Positions 32,690 to 40,901 are shown, counted from the stretch's first letter. The stretch: DNA of 50,304 bases from an uncultured Clostridia bacterium (GCA_937893605.1 CALBGG010000027.1:1-50304); one strand, 5' to 3'. The notes: generated by a model not told the origin, from the sequence alone. Program-made: numbers and translations.

Positions 32690-33418
32690 TTATACTTTAT
32701 CCATCTTTGCGGCGGTGTCGAGCGCTATCTCCATCATCTGAGTGAAGGACAACTGTCTTTCCTCCGGCGACAGTGCCTCGCTGCGGTAGATATGATCGGA
32801 GATCGTGCAGATGCACAGTGCGCGCTTTCCGGCCTTGGCTGCGTTCATGTAAAGACCCGCTGCCTCCATCTCGACGGCCATGACGCCCATATCGCGCCAC
32901 TTGTCGTTGCCGTCGCAGCCGGCGGGCGAGTAGAAGTTATCGCCTGACAGAATGTTTCCGACCTTCATGTCAACGCCGTGCTCCTTTGCCGTCTCTACGG
33001 CGGTGCTCAGAAGCGTGTAGTCGGCAATGGGCGCAAAGGTTCCGTTGAGCTCAAACTGGTGCACGAAATTTGAATCAGTGCACGCACCCTGAGCCGCGAC
33101 GATGTCCATGAGCTTGAGGTCATCGCGCAGAGCTCCGGCCGAGCCTATGCGTATGATGTTGTCAACATCGTAGAAATTATACAGCTCCCAGCTGTATATG
33201 CCGATGGCGGGGATGCCCATGCCGCTTGCCATAACGGTCACGGGAACGCCCTTCCATGTGCCGGTGTGTCCCTGAACGCCGCGGACGTTATTGACGAGCA
33301 CGGGATCTTCGAGGAAGGTCTCTGCGATGAATTTCGCTCTCAGCGGATCGCCGGGCATGAGGACCGTCTTTGCGATGTCCTCTTTTTTTGCCGCTATGTG
33401 CGGAGTGGGAATAGGCAT
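32690..33418 (-). CDS. deoD: Purine-nucleoside phosphorylase, DeoD type
   Basis: 242 residues, a hexameric-type phosphorylase. It has the phosphate-binding and nucleoside-site landmarks MPTPHIAA-like N-terminus, VLMPGDPLRAKFIAE, GMGIPAIGIYSWEL, IRIGSAGAL, AVEMEAAGLY and the acidic residue in TISDH. It splits purine nucleosides to base and (deoxy)ribose-1-phosphate. It lies just upstream of the nucleoside importer genes, and the imported nucleosides are its likely substrates. A strong promoter lies at 33455-33483. Confidence 0.96.
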   Translation of the reverse strand: MPIPTPHIAAKKEDIAKTVLMPGDPLRAKFIAETFLEDPVLVNNVRGVQGHTGTWKGVPVTVMASGMGIPAIGIYSWELYNFYDVDNIIRIGSAGALRDDLKLMDIVAAQGACTDSNFVHQFELNGTFAPIADYTLLSTAVETAKEHGVDMKVGNILSGDNFYSPAGCDGNDKWRDMGVMAVEMEAAGLYMNAAKAGKRALCICTISDHIYRSEALSPEERQLSFTQMMEIALDTAAKMDKV

Positions 33419-33454
33419 GGTATTTCCTCCTTAGATTTATTGGCATTTGACCAA

Positions 33455-33483
33455 ATTATATCCGTATCCCAAACCTTAGTCAA
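33455..33483 (-). promoter_or_regulatory. Promoter of deoD
   Basis: Minus strand: TTGACT (33483-33478), 17-base spacer, TATAAT (33460-33455), followed by an AAGGAGGAAA ribosome site before deoD. Confidence 0.75.
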
Positions 33484-33553
33484 GTTTTCAGTAGCAAATC
33501 GTGACACGGTGTGGTATTATGTAAGAAAAACGAGAACATACGGGAGAGAGGAT

Positions 33554-34183
33554 ATGAAAGACAGCAGCAGCATCATCGTCATCGGCATCGCAGGCGGCAC
33601 CGGAAGCGGCAAAACCACGATCACACGCAAGATCATGCAGCATTTCGGCGGCAATGTCAGCGTTATCTACCACGACAACTACTACAAGGCGCACCACGGC
33701 ATGAGCTTTGAGGAACGCACGAAGCTCAACTACGACCACCCCGACGCGTTCGACACCGAGCTTCTCATCGAGGATCTCAAGAAGCTGCGCCGAGGCGAGG
33801 CGATCCAAAGTCCGACCTACGACTACACGATCCACGACCGTGCGGAAAAGACGATAACGGTCAAGCCCTCGCGCGTCATCATCGTCGAGGGACTGCTTAT
33901 ATTCCAGAGTCAGGAGCTCTGCGACCTGATGGATATCAAGATCTACGTCGATACTGACGCGGATGTGCGCATCCTTCGCAGGATCGTCCGCGACGTGCGC
34001 GATCGCGGCAGAAGCCTCGAGAGCGTCGTGAATCAGTACCTGACAACCGTTAAGCCCATGCATGAGCAGTTTGTCGAGCCGAGCAAGCGCAAGGCGGATA
34101 TCATAATCCCCGAGGGCGGACACAATCAGGTCGCGCTGGACATGGTGCTCGAGCGCGTGCGTGCGCATCTTGCGAAGAATTGA
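33554..34183 (+). CDS. udk: Uridine kinase
   Basis: 209 residues from the ATG at 33554, preceded by GAGAGAGGAT. The P-loop is GIAGGTGSGKTT (about residues 11-22), then YHDNYYKAH, LNYDHPDAFD and IIVEGLLIF, all typical of bacterial Udk. It phosphorylates uridine and cytidine, trapping nucleosides brought in by the neighbouring importer. It diverges from deoD and is followed nine bases later by tdk, so the two salvage kinases are probably co-transcribed. A clear -35 box was not found. Confidence 0.93.
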   Translation: MKDSSSIIVIGIAGGTGSGKTTITRKIMQHFGGNVSVIYHDNYYKAHHGMSFEERTKLNYDHPDAFDTELLIEDLKKLRRGEAIQSPTYDYTIHDRAEKTITVKPSRVIIVEGLLIFQSQELCDLMDIKIYVDTDADVRILRRIVRDVRDRGRSLESVVNQYLTTVKPMHEQFVEPSKRKADIIIPEGGHNQVALDMVLERVRAHLAKN

Positions 34184-34192
34184 GGGCAGAAC

Positions 34193-34768
34193 ATGGCAAA
34201 GCTTTATTTCAAATACGGCGCGATGGGCTCATCAAAATCGGCTCAGGCGCTTATAACGCAGTTTAACTACGAGGAGCTCGGCATGAGCGTCTGGCTCATA
34301 AAGCCGAGCATCGACACGCGCGACGGCGCGGATATCGTGCAAAGCCGCATAGGACTCAGGCGCTCGGCCGAGGTCATAACCCCCGAGCAAAGCATAATCG
34401 AAGCTTACGCGAAGGCCGGACGGCACGACGTTATCATCGCCGACGAGGCGCAGTTTTTCACGCCCGAACAGATTGATCAGCTGCGCGAGCTCGTCGATGA
34501 GGAGAATCTTCCTGTTTTGTGCTTTGGACTGCGCACAGATTTTTTGACGCACTTTTTCCCCGGCGCGCGCAGACTCATGGAGCTTGCAGACTCCATCACC
34601 GAGATAAAGACCGTCTGCGCCTGCGGCCGCAAGGCCACGGTAAACGCCCGCATCGACGCATCGGGGCGTATCATCACCCACGGCGACCAGGTATTTCTCG
34701 GCGGAAACGACAGCTATGTTGCAATGTGCCACAAATGCTGGGTCAGTAAAATAAAGGAGCAAGGATAA
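34193..34768 (+). CDS. tdk: Thymidine kinase (type II)
   Basis: 191 residues. The P-loop is YGAMGSSKSAQAL (about residues 8-20), the DEAQF motif holds the catalytic Asp-Glu, the lasso domain follows, and a structural zinc site is suggested by CACGRK and MCHKC. It converts thymidine to dTMP with ATP. It begins nine bases after udk with a weak GGGCAG ribosome site. With Udk, DeoD and the BmpA importer it completes a nucleoside salvage locus. Confidence 0.95.
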   Translation: MAKLYFKYGAMGSSKSAQALITQFNYEELGMSVWLIKPSIDTRDGADIVQSRIGLRRSAEVITPEQSIIEAYAKAGRHDVIIADEAQFFTPEQIDQLRELVDEENLPVLCFGLRTDFLTHFFPGARRLMELADSITEIKTVCACGRKATVNARIDASGRIITHGDQVFLGGNDSYVAMCHKCWVSKIKEQG

Positions 34769-34774
34769 GCTGAA

Positions 34775-34831
34775 ATGAAACGCTCTTTTTTCGGTAAGGT
34801 TCCCTGCGGCGGCTCCTGTATCTTGGCTTAA
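34775..34831 (+). CDS. Possible 18-residue cysteine-containing peptide
   Basis: The ORF encodes MKRSFFGKVPCGGSCILA, starting seven bases after the tdk stop, with AAGGA about nine bases upstream. It has a basic start and a CGGSC pair. It ends just before the terminator hairpin at 34841. Such a short frame can arise by chance, and no family was recognised. Confidence 0.25.
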   Translation: MKRSFFGKVPCGGSCILA

Positions 34832-34840
34832 TAAGCTTTC

Positions 34841-34873
34841 GAAACGGCATAACCATTGCGGTTATGCCGTTTC
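34841..34873 (+). terminator. Terminator of udk-tdk
   Basis: GAAACGGCATAACC (34841-34854) pairs perfectly with GGTTATGCCGTTTC (34860-34873), followed by TTTTC. The right arm also encodes the last codons and stop of the convergent small gene. Confidence 0.85.
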
Positions 34874-35065
34874 TTTTCTGAAGGTAACGACAAACGCACC
34901 TTTGATCTGTGTGGCTGTTGCCATATAATCGTATGCTGCAAGCTCCCAGCCGTCAGATGCTCTCTCGTTTATCAGATTATCCAGCATCAAAATGTCCTCT
35001 TCATTTGCTTTGTCGGAAAACCATTTTGTGCTGACCGTTAAAATTTCTGTTTTATAGATATACAT
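34862..35065 (-). CDS. Small DUF4177-like protein
   Basis: 67 residues: MYIYKTEILTV at the start, a central helix LDNLINERASDGWELAAY, and a closing strand KGAFVVTFRKE. The pattern strand, helix ending in GWEL, strand is that of the short DUF4177 family, whose function is unknown. AAAGGAG stands about ten bases before the ATG. The last codons and stop lie inside the terminator stem of the convergent tdk transcript. It appears to be a single-gene unit. Confidence 0.65.
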   Translation of the reverse strand: MYIYKTEILTVSTKWFSDKANEEDILMLDNLINERASDGWELAAYDYMATATQIKGAFVVTFRKETA

Positions 35066-35304
35066 AAGTGTCCTGCTCCTTTGAAATTAACTCCGTTTTC
35101 TTTGCTCCAGCTCCGCACCGTAACGAACAACCGCAGCAATTAAAATCAGGCAAATGCCCGGCGTGATGCTGCATTACAAGCAAGCAGGGATTACATTTCG
35201 GTTTTTTCTGCTACTTTGCGTAGCATTTCTCCATTTTGTAATCCTCCGATATTACTGATATTTTCTGCAATCCGATCATTCCGGCTGACTGCAAAAAACC
35301 GAAA
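35066..35304. other. Gap with coding-like remnants, no supported gene
   Basis: No start with a good ribosome site leads a credible frame here. A minus-strand frame (about 35211-35348) and a plus-strand frame both stay open across about 35215-35345, which could mark a decayed gene or a dispersed repeat. The only firm element is the hairpin at 35305-35332. Confidence 0.3.
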
Positions 35305-35332
35305 GGAGAGAACTTCTTTACGAAGTCTCTCC
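35305..35332 (-). terminator. Terminator of the aconitase-X pair
   Basis: GGAGAGAACTTC (35305-35316) pairs with GAAGTCTCTCC (35322-35332) with one bulged base; on the minus strand CTTTCGGTTTTTT follows. It lies about 25 bases past the small-subunit stop. Confidence 0.75.
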
Positions 35333-35355
35333 CTTGGAATTTTTTCATTGCGGTT

Positions 35356-35796
35356 TTACTCAACCTCGACGACGCCGTCGTCCTTGACGGTAACCTTTGC
35401 GCCGGTTTTGACGTATTCAAGGAACTCATCGCCCAGGCTGTCGACAACGGGCATCTTTGCATCCGTCCACACGTCGCCGAGTATGGCGCCCGAAGCCGCC
35501 AGCGGGTCTATCGGCTTTGAAAACAGCATGCACGCGGCCTGCTTGCCGAGGGCGCAGACGGTAAACAGCACCATGCCGCCGGTCGTCGAGCCTATGGTCA
35601 TGGGCAGGCACAAGGCCTTGCCGATCATGGGTTTTTTGTATATCTCGGCGTTATTCTGATCGCCGCACTTCATCTGCTTATCGCCGAACATCATGCCCAT
35701 CTGATACGAGGCGAGCGTGTTGAAGCCGCCGTGGGACACGAGCGCCTCGGCCGTACATGTGCCGGGGACGACTACTCTTCCTTTGAAAGTCTTCAT
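35356..35796 (-). CDS. Aconitase X small (swivel) subunit, DUF126
   Basis: 146 residues from the ATG at 35796, overlapping the large-subunit stop by four bases (ATGA); GGGAGGG lies about eight bases upstream. It shows KGRVVVPGTCTAEALVSHGGF, PMTIGSTTGGMVL and ILGDVWTDAKMPVVDSLG, typical of the swivel domain of AcnX-type dehydratases. Known bacterial members act on cis-3-hydroxy-L-proline; archaeal members dehydrate phosphomevalonate. Because this organism uses the MEP route (ispE), the hydroxyproline-type role is more likely, but the substrate is unproven. Confidence 0.85.
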   Translation of the reverse strand: MKTFKGRVVVPGTCTAEALVSHGGFNTLASYQMGMMFGDKQMKCGDQNNAEIYKKPMIGKALCLPMTIGSTTGGMVLFTVCALGKQAACMLFSKPIDPLAASGAILGDVWTDAKMPVVDSLGDEFLEYVKTGAKVTVKDDGVVEVE

Positions 35797-37076
35797 TTTT
35801 TGCCCTCCCTCTTCGTTGTGATGGTGTGCAGTATCTCTTCCTCGGTGTAGTAGCGTGCGCTTGTATAAGTGCGCAGCTTGTTCGACGAGGTTATGACCGC
35901 TTTCTTCTTGCACAGGGGGTTATTCATGTACATGAGCGGGCAGATGTAGCTGAGTATGATGCCCTGACGCTTGAGCTGCTTGTAATACGGCGTTTTCTCA
36001 AATTCCTTGATAACGGGCGTGGAGGCCGTGAACACCGTTGGAACCGTGACCTTTTTAAGGCCGTTTTTGTTAAGCTCGCTGCCTACCGCCGCAGTCCAGT
36101 CGATAAGCTGCCTGAGCGTCATGTGCGGGCAGCCGACAAAGCACAGCTGCGGCTCCGCGTCGGGATTTTTCCAGATGACGGGGTAATTTGCCTTGACTCG
36201 CTCGAGCTCGGCGTCGTCTATAACGTAGACCTGCGCGCCCTCGGCGATGATGCTCTCGCCCTGCTCGACGGCCTCGGGCGTGAGATTTTCGATGTGATAC
36301 AGGCCGACAGCGCCGTTTGATGCGGTAGCCGCGCCGAAGTCCTTGAGATAGGTGCAGGCCTCCTCGTCGAGCGTCGTGCCCAGCCACTTATCCAGTCCCT
36401 TTACATAGGGGACCTCCTCCATGACCTTCATGCCGATAGCCGAGCCCAAAAGCTGCGCCTCGGGCTTCTTCGAACATTTCACCTCAACGATCCAGGTCGC
36501 CTTGCGGTTTTCGTCAAGCAGAAGGCCGAACTCGGGAACAAAGCCCGCTATCGAGCCCATGAGCTCTATCATGCCGGAGTTGCGGTTGCATCTCGCGCCG
36601 AGCACGGAGTTTGCGTAAACGACGGCCGATGACTCCGCCCAGGAGAGCACCTCGCCCTTATTCGGCTTGTTGCCGACCTGATCGAGATAGCAGGTGCAGG
36701 TGTAGTCATCGTCGTTTGTTATGCCGAGCTCGCGCAGCTGCTGCTCATAGCTGTCCTGATAGGTGTACATGAATTTTTTGAACACGAGGTCTTCTATCAG
36801 GCTGCTTGGAACATGCTTATCAAGCGGCTTGGGATCGGCGGTGAACTTCTGGGCGGACGTAAGTCCGGCGTCGATGATCTCCTGATACAGATCATACACC
36901 GGCTTCATGACCTTAAGGCCGAAGCTGATAACGGTGTGACCGTATTTGGACGTTATCGGCACCATGCGCTCGGCGCCGAAGGTATCGCCGTACATCACAA
37001 GCGTCTTCACGACCTTTGCCATGGTCTCACCCTTTTCGCCGTTTAGCATGGCCTGCTGTTCGGGTGTAAGCTTCAT
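35793..37076 (-). CDS. Aconitase X catalytic subunit, DUF521
   Basis: 427 residues from the second ATG (MKLTPEQQAML), which matches the family start; an ATG six bases earlier is possible. Conserved segments include SWAESSAVVYANSVLGARCNR, GLYHIENLTPEA and CFVGCPHMTL. Cysteines in GARCNR, VGCPH and YICPLMY are candidate iron-sulfur ligands, as expected for an aconitase-like dehydratase. It pairs with the small subunit that follows with a four-base overlap. A palindrome covers its promoter, and a MarR-type gene lies directly upstream on the same strand. Confidence 0.88.
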   Translation of the reverse strand: MKLTPEQQAMLNGEKGETMAKVVKTLVMYGDTFGAERMVPITSKYGHTVISFGLKVMKPVYDLYQEIIDAGLTSAQKFTADPKPLDKHVPSSLIEDLVFKKFMYTYQDSYEQQLRELGITNDDDYTCTCYLDQVGNKPNKGEVLSWAESSAVVYANSVLGARCNRNSGMIELMGSIAGFVPEFGLLLDENRKATWIVEVKCSKKPEAQLLGSAIGMKVMEEVPYVKGLDKWLGTTLDEEACTYLKDFGAATASNGAVGLYHIENLTPEAVEQGESIIAEGAQVYVIDDAELERVKANYPVIWKNPDAEPQLCFVGCPHMTLRQLIDWTAAVGSELNKNGLKKVTVPTVFTASTPVIKEFEKTPYYKQLKRQGIILSYICPLMYMNNPLCKKKAVITSSNKLRTYTSARYYTEEEILHTITTKREGKK

Positions 37077-37120
37077 ATGCATTCACTTCCCTTTTCATTT
37101 TTGTTATCGAATTAACATGT

Positions 37121-37151
37121 ACATTGTATACCCAATGTAGGATAATGTCAA
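37121..37151 (-). promoter_or_regulatory. Promoter with palindromic operator before the aconitase-X operon
   Basis: Minus strand: TTGACA (37151-37146), 17-base spacer, TACAAT (37128-37123). ACATTG (37121-37126) and CAATGT (37133-37138) form an 18-base dyad over the -10 box, a natural site for a MarR-type repressor such as the neighbouring gene product. Confidence 0.65.
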
Positions 37152-37198
37152 CAATAACCCGTCGTTTCTCAGCGCAAATTTACGCCAAAATGCACAAC

Positions 37199-37225
37199 AG
37201 GAAACGACTCGCCGAGCCGTCTCCT
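37199..37225 (-). terminator. Terminator after the MarR gene
   Basis: AGGAAACGACTC (37199-37210) pairs with GAGCCGTCTCCT (37214-37225), 12 pairs with two mismatched-in-DNA positions that are G-U in RNA. The downstream stretch on the minus strand is only modestly T-rich. Confidence 0.55.
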
Positions 37226-37238
37226 CATTAATGTATTC

Positions 37239-37703
37239 TTATTCAAAACTTCCGGCCTCGGGCATCATTTCCGCGGAGATGCGCATGAGCATGTTTGAAA
37301 AAAGCTCCGTTTCCTCGGGCGAGAAGCTGTTCTCTATTCTGCCGAGGACGGTTTTTACGTAGCTTCGCATGATGTCCGTGTAGTTATAATATTTTTCCGA
37401 CAAGACGAGGTGATATTCTCTTCGGTCGGTGTCGGAGTTCTGCTTTTTAAGATAGCCTTTTTTGATGAGGCTGTTGACCTTATATGTCGCGTTCGACTGC
37501 GAAATGTTCAAAAATTCGGCAAAGCGGCCTATTGTCGGCTCATTCAGGGCGTGAATGATCTCTATAGAAAACGCCTCCATGGCCGTAAGCGAGCCCTCGC
37601 GCTCACGCACGAGCTCAAATATTCTTCTGAAAAACTCCAGCTTGAACTTATCGTACACTTCCAGAAAGTTATCTTGCAGCACTCCGAACTCCCCTTTCTT
37701 CAT
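37239..37703 (-). CDS. MarR-family transcriptional regulator
   Basis: 154 residues. The winged helix-turn-helix spans about residues 50-115 (GRFAEFLNISQSNATYKVNS, wing DTDRREYHLVLS), with helical dimerisation segments at both ends. It lies upstream of the aconitase-X genes on the same strand, and the intervening promoter carries a palindrome, so control of those genes by a substrate-like ligand is likely but inferred. The start follows AAAGGGGAGT-like sequence inside the coding start region, and the ribosome site is not outstanding. Confidence 0.85.
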   Translation of the reverse strand: MKKGEFGVLQDNFLEVYDKFKLEFFRRIFELVREREGSLTAMEAFSIEIIHALNEPTIGRFAEFLNISQSNATYKVNSLIKKGYLKKQNSDTDRREYHLVLSEKYYNYTDIMRSYVKTVLGRIENSFSPEETELFSNMLMRISAEMMPEAGSFE

Positions 37704-37787
37704 AGACGGACGGTAATTGTTGCGGATTTTTGAACCATTTTAATATATTTTCGTCAATTTGTCAATTTTTCGTCAGAGAAAAATAAA

Positions 37788-37812
37788 AAAAGGCAGCAAG
37801 ATGCTGCCTTTT
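37788..37812 (-). terminator. Terminator of the hrcA-grpE-dnaK-dnaJ operon
   Basis: AAAAGGCAGCA (37788-37798) pairs with TGCTGCCTTTT (37802-37812) around AGA, with T7 on the minus strand, 13 bases past the dnaJ stop. Confidence 0.9.
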
Positions 37813-37824
37813 CCTTGTTTCTCT

Positions 37825-38991
37825 TTATTTGCGCTTGCCGTATTTGGGAGCCTTCGGTTCAATATTCTCGCCCATTGCCGATGCGAAATTGCGCAGAGCC
37901 TCCTTCTGTGCCGCCGTAAGCTTTTTGGGCACAACGACGTTAACGGTCACGAACTGATCTCCGCGACTGCCGGAGCGCAGCGAAGGTATTCCCTTGCCCT
38001 TGAGGCGGAACTTTGTGCCTGTCTGCGTACCTTCTGGTATATTCAACTTAACATCTCCGTCCAGAGTCGGCACCTCAACCTGCGATCCAAGCGCAGCCGC
38101 CGCAAAAGATATGTTCTGCTTAAGCAGTATTGATGTACCGTCGCGCTCGAACCTTGCGTGGGGCTGAACGAGCACCGTAATCAACAGGTCGCCGGCCGGG
38201 CCGCCGTTAACGCCGGCATTTCCCTTGCCTCGCAGGGATATGGTCTGTCCATCGTCTATGCCGGCAGGTATGCTTATGCCGACCTTCTGCTGACGGCGGA
38301 TGCTGCCCGTTCCGTGACAGGTAGCGCAGGGGCTGTGGATTATCTTGCCGCGTCCCTTGCACTTATTGCATCTCGTATTCTGCTGCATCGTGCCGAAAGG
38401 CGTACGCTGCGTGGTCTTGACCTGACCCGTACCCTTACAATCGGGGCATATCTCGGCAGTTGTGCCGGGAGCGCAGCCCGTGCCCTTGCAGTCGGGGCAC
38501 TGCTCGATGCGCGTTATGAACACATCCTTTTTTGCTCCGAACGCAGCTTCCTCGAACTTTACATTGACAGTAGCGCGAATGTTTTCGCCCTTTCGCGGAG
38601 CATTGGGGGTTTTGCCGCCTCCGCCGCCGCCGAAGCCGAATATATCGCCGAATATATCGCCGAAGCCGCCGAAATCACCGAAGCCGCCGAAATCGCCGAA
38701 GCCGCCAAAGCCGCCCTGTCCGCCGCCAAAGCCACCCTGTCCGCCGCCGAATCCCTGGCTCGGATCAAAGGCAGCATGGCCGAAACGATCGTACTTTGCA
38801 CGTTTATCGGCATCGGAAAGAACCTCATAGGCCTCGTTTATCTCTTTAAACCGCGCTTCGCACTCTTTATCTCCGGGATGAAGATCGGGGTGATTTTCTT
38901 TGGCAAGCTTTCTGTATGCTTTTTTGAGCTGATCCTCGGTCGCATCCTTGGAAACGCCCAGGACCTCATAATAATCTCTTTTTTCCGCCAT
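37825..38991 (-). CDS. dnaJ: Chaperone protein DnaJ
   Basis: 388 residues, type I J-protein. The J domain (1-70) has the HPD motif at residues 34-36. A Gly/Phe-rich linker with repeated GFGGGQG and FGDFGG units covers about residues 80-125. The zinc region has CPDCKGTGC, CPDCKGTGQ, CNKCKGRG and CATCHGTG, and a C-terminal substrate domain follows. It stimulates the ATPase of DnaK and delivers unfolded clients. The repeat-like DNA at about 38630-38750 is simply the Gly/Phe linker. Last gene of the CIRCE operon. Confidence 0.97.
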   Translation of the reverse strand: MAEKRDYYEVLGVSKDATEDQLKKAYRKLAKENHPDLHPGDKECEARFKEINEAYEVLSDADKRAKYDRFGHAAFDPSQGFGGGQGGFGGGQGGFGGFGDFGGFGDFGGFGDIFGDIFGFGGGGGGKTPNAPRKGENIRATVNVKFEEAAFGAKKDVFITRIEQCPDCKGTGCAPGTTAEICPDCKGTGQVKTTQRTPFGTMQQNTRCNKCKGRGKIIHSPCATCHGTGSIRRQQKVGISIPAGIDDGQTISLRGKGNAGVNGGPAGDLLITVLVQPHARFERDGTSILLKQNISFAAAALGSQVEVPTLDGDVKLNIPEGTQTGTKFRLKGKGIPSLRSGSRGDQFVTVNVVVPKKLTAAQKEALRNFASAMGENIEPKAPKYGKRK

Positions 38992-39015
38992 AAAGCCACC
39001 TCATTTTTAACGCTC

Positions 39016-39044
39016 AATATGGGCGCACAGGGTGCGCCCATATT
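39016..39044 (-). other. Intergenic hairpin between dnaK and dnaJ
   Basis: AATATGGGCGCA (39016-39027) pairs perfectly with TGCGCCCATATT (39033-39044) around CAGGG. There is no T-run on the minus strand, so it may protect the dnaK message end or attenuate dnaJ rather than terminate fully. Confidence 0.55.
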
Positions 39045-39059
39045 AATTCTCTGTCTTGA

Positions 39060-40901
39060 TTACTTCTTGTCGTCGTCATCGACAACGGTGTAATCCGCGT
39101 CGTAGTAATCCTGGCCGTTGTCGCCGCCTGCCTGAGCATTGGGGTCAGATCCCGCGCCGCCCTGAGCTGTCTGTGCACTCTGGGCTGCCTCGTACATCTT
39201 ACCGAACACATCGGTCAGTTCCTTGGTGGCATTCTTGATGGCTGCGGTGTCGGTTCCGGTCAGTGCGGTCTTGAGCGCCTGAAGCTTTGCCTCGATCTCG
39301 CTCTTGATGCTCGCATCGACCTTGTCGCCCATCTCCTCGAGGGTCTTCTCGGTCTGGTATACGATCTGATCGCCTTCGTTGCGGGCGTCTACCTCTTCCT
39401 TGCGCTTTGCGTCCTCTGCCGCGTACATCTCGGCTTCCTTAACAGCCTTATCGATGTCCTCCTTTGACATATTGGTCGAAGAGGTGATGGTGATGTGCTG
39501 TTCCTTACCGGTGCCGAGATCCTTTGCAGAGACGTTTACGATGCCGTTTGCGTCGATATCAAAGGTGACCTCGATCTGCGGAGTGCCGCGGCGTGCCGGT
39601 GCTATACCGTCAAGATTGAAGCGGCCGAGGCTCTTATTGTCCTTTGCCATCTCGCGTTCGCCCTGAAGGACATTTATTTCAACTGCGGTCTGGTTATCTG
39701 CCGCGGTGGAGAATACCTGGCTCTTTTTGGTCGGGATGGTGGTGTTGCGCTCGATAAGGCGAGTGCATACGCCGCCCAGAGTCTCGATACCGAGAGACAG
39801 CGGGGTTACGTCCAGAAGCAGGACGCCCTTTACGTCGCCCGCGAGAACGCCGCCCTGAATAGCTGCGCCGATAGCAACGCACTCATCGGGGTTGATGCCT
39901 TTGAAGCCTTCCTTACCGGTAAGCTGCTTTACCATCTCCTGAACTGCGGGGATACGGCTCGAGCCGCCGACCATCAGAACCTTGGAGATATCGGAAGCTG
40001 TCAGGCCGGAGTCGGCAAGCGCCTGCTTTACAGGACCCATGGTTTTTTCTACGAGATGATGAGTCAGCTCGTTGAATTTTGCACGGGTGAGAGTTACGTC
40101 GAGGTGCTTCGGGCCGGTTGCATCAGCGGTGATGTACGGCAGATTGATGTTCGATGTGGTAACGCCGGACAGCTCGATCTTTGCCTTCTCGGCTGCCTCA
40201 CGCAGACGCTGCATTGCGACCTTATCGGCAGACAGGTCGATGCCCTCGGCCTTCTTGAACTCGTCAACGAGGTACTTGGTGATGCATGCGTCGAAGTCAT
40301 CGCCGCCCAGACGGTTGTTGCCGGCGGTAGCGAGAACCTCGATAACGCCGTCGCCTATCTCAAGGATGGAGACATCAAAGGTGCCGCCGCCGAGGTCGTA
40401 GACCATGATCTTCTGATCGCTTTCCTTATCAAGGCCGTATGCAAGTGCGGCCGCGGTAGGCTCGTTGATGATACGCTTTACATCAAGACCGGCGATGCGG
40501 CCTGCGTCCTTGGTCGCCTGACGCTGTGCGTCGGTGAAGTATGCAGGAACGGTGATAACCGCTTCGGTCACGGGCTGGCCGAGATAGCTTTCCGCATCCG
40601 TCTTCAGCTTCTGAAGAATCATTGCCGAGATCTCCTGCGGAGTGTATGACTTATTGTCAATGGTAACTTTGTATGCAGTGCCCATTTCACGCTTTATGGA
40701 TGAAATGGTTCTGTCGGGGTTCGTGATAGCCTGGCGCTTTGCGACCTGGCCTACCATCCTCTCGCCGGTCTTTGTGAATGCTACGACCGACGGAGTGGTG
40801 CGTGCACCCTCTGCATTTGCGATAACGACAGCCTCGCCGCCTTCCATGACGGCAACACAGCTGTTAGTTGTACCGAGGTCAATACCAATAATCTTACCCA
40901 T
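39060..40901 (-). CDS. dnaK: Chaperone protein DnaK (Hsp70)
   Basis: 613 residues. The N-terminal ATPase domain opens GKIIGIDLGTTNSCVAV and contains NEPTAAALAYGLD and VYDLGGGTFDVSIL. The substrate domain begins near LLLDVTPLSLGIET, and the acidic tail ends YTVVDDDDKK. It folds and protects proteins with DnaJ and GrpE. A GGAGGA ribosome site precedes the ATG. It lies 53 bases after grpE in the hrcA operon, under CIRCE control. Confidence 0.98.
   Translation of the reverse strand: MGKIIGIDLGTTNSCVAVMEGGEAVVIANAEGARTTPSVVAFTKTGERMVGQVAKRQAITNPDRTISSIKREMGTAYKVTIDNKSYTPQEISAMILQKLKTDAESYLGQPVTEAVITVPAYFTDAQRQATKDAGRIAGLDVKRIINEPTAAALAYGLDKESDQKIMVYDLGGGTFDVSILEIGDGVIEVLATAGNNRLGGDDFDACITKYLVDEFKKAEGIDLSADKVAMQRLREAAEKAKIELSGVTTSNINLPYITADATGPKHLDVTLTRAKFNELTHHLVEKTMGPVKQALADSGLTASDISKVLMVGGSSRIPAVQEMVKQLTGKEGFKGINPDECVAIGAAIQGGVLAGDVKGVLLLDVTPLSLGIETLGGVCTRLIERNTTIPTKKSQVFSTAADNQTAVEINVLQGEREMAKDNKSLGRFNLDGIAPARRGTPQIEVTFDIDANGIVNVSAKDLGTGKEQHITITSSTNMSKEDIDKAVKEAEMYAAEDAKRKEEVDARNEGDQIVYQTEKTLEEMGDKVDASIKSEIEAKLQALKTALTGTDTAAIKNATKELTDVFGKMYEAAQSAQTAQGGAGSDPNAQAGGDNGQDYYDADYTVVDDDDKK

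Noticed and set aside
38630..38760. Repetitive GCCGCC(G)AA-type DNA considered as a minisatellite
   Set aside because: It encodes the Gly/Phe-rich linker of DnaJ and needs no other explanation.
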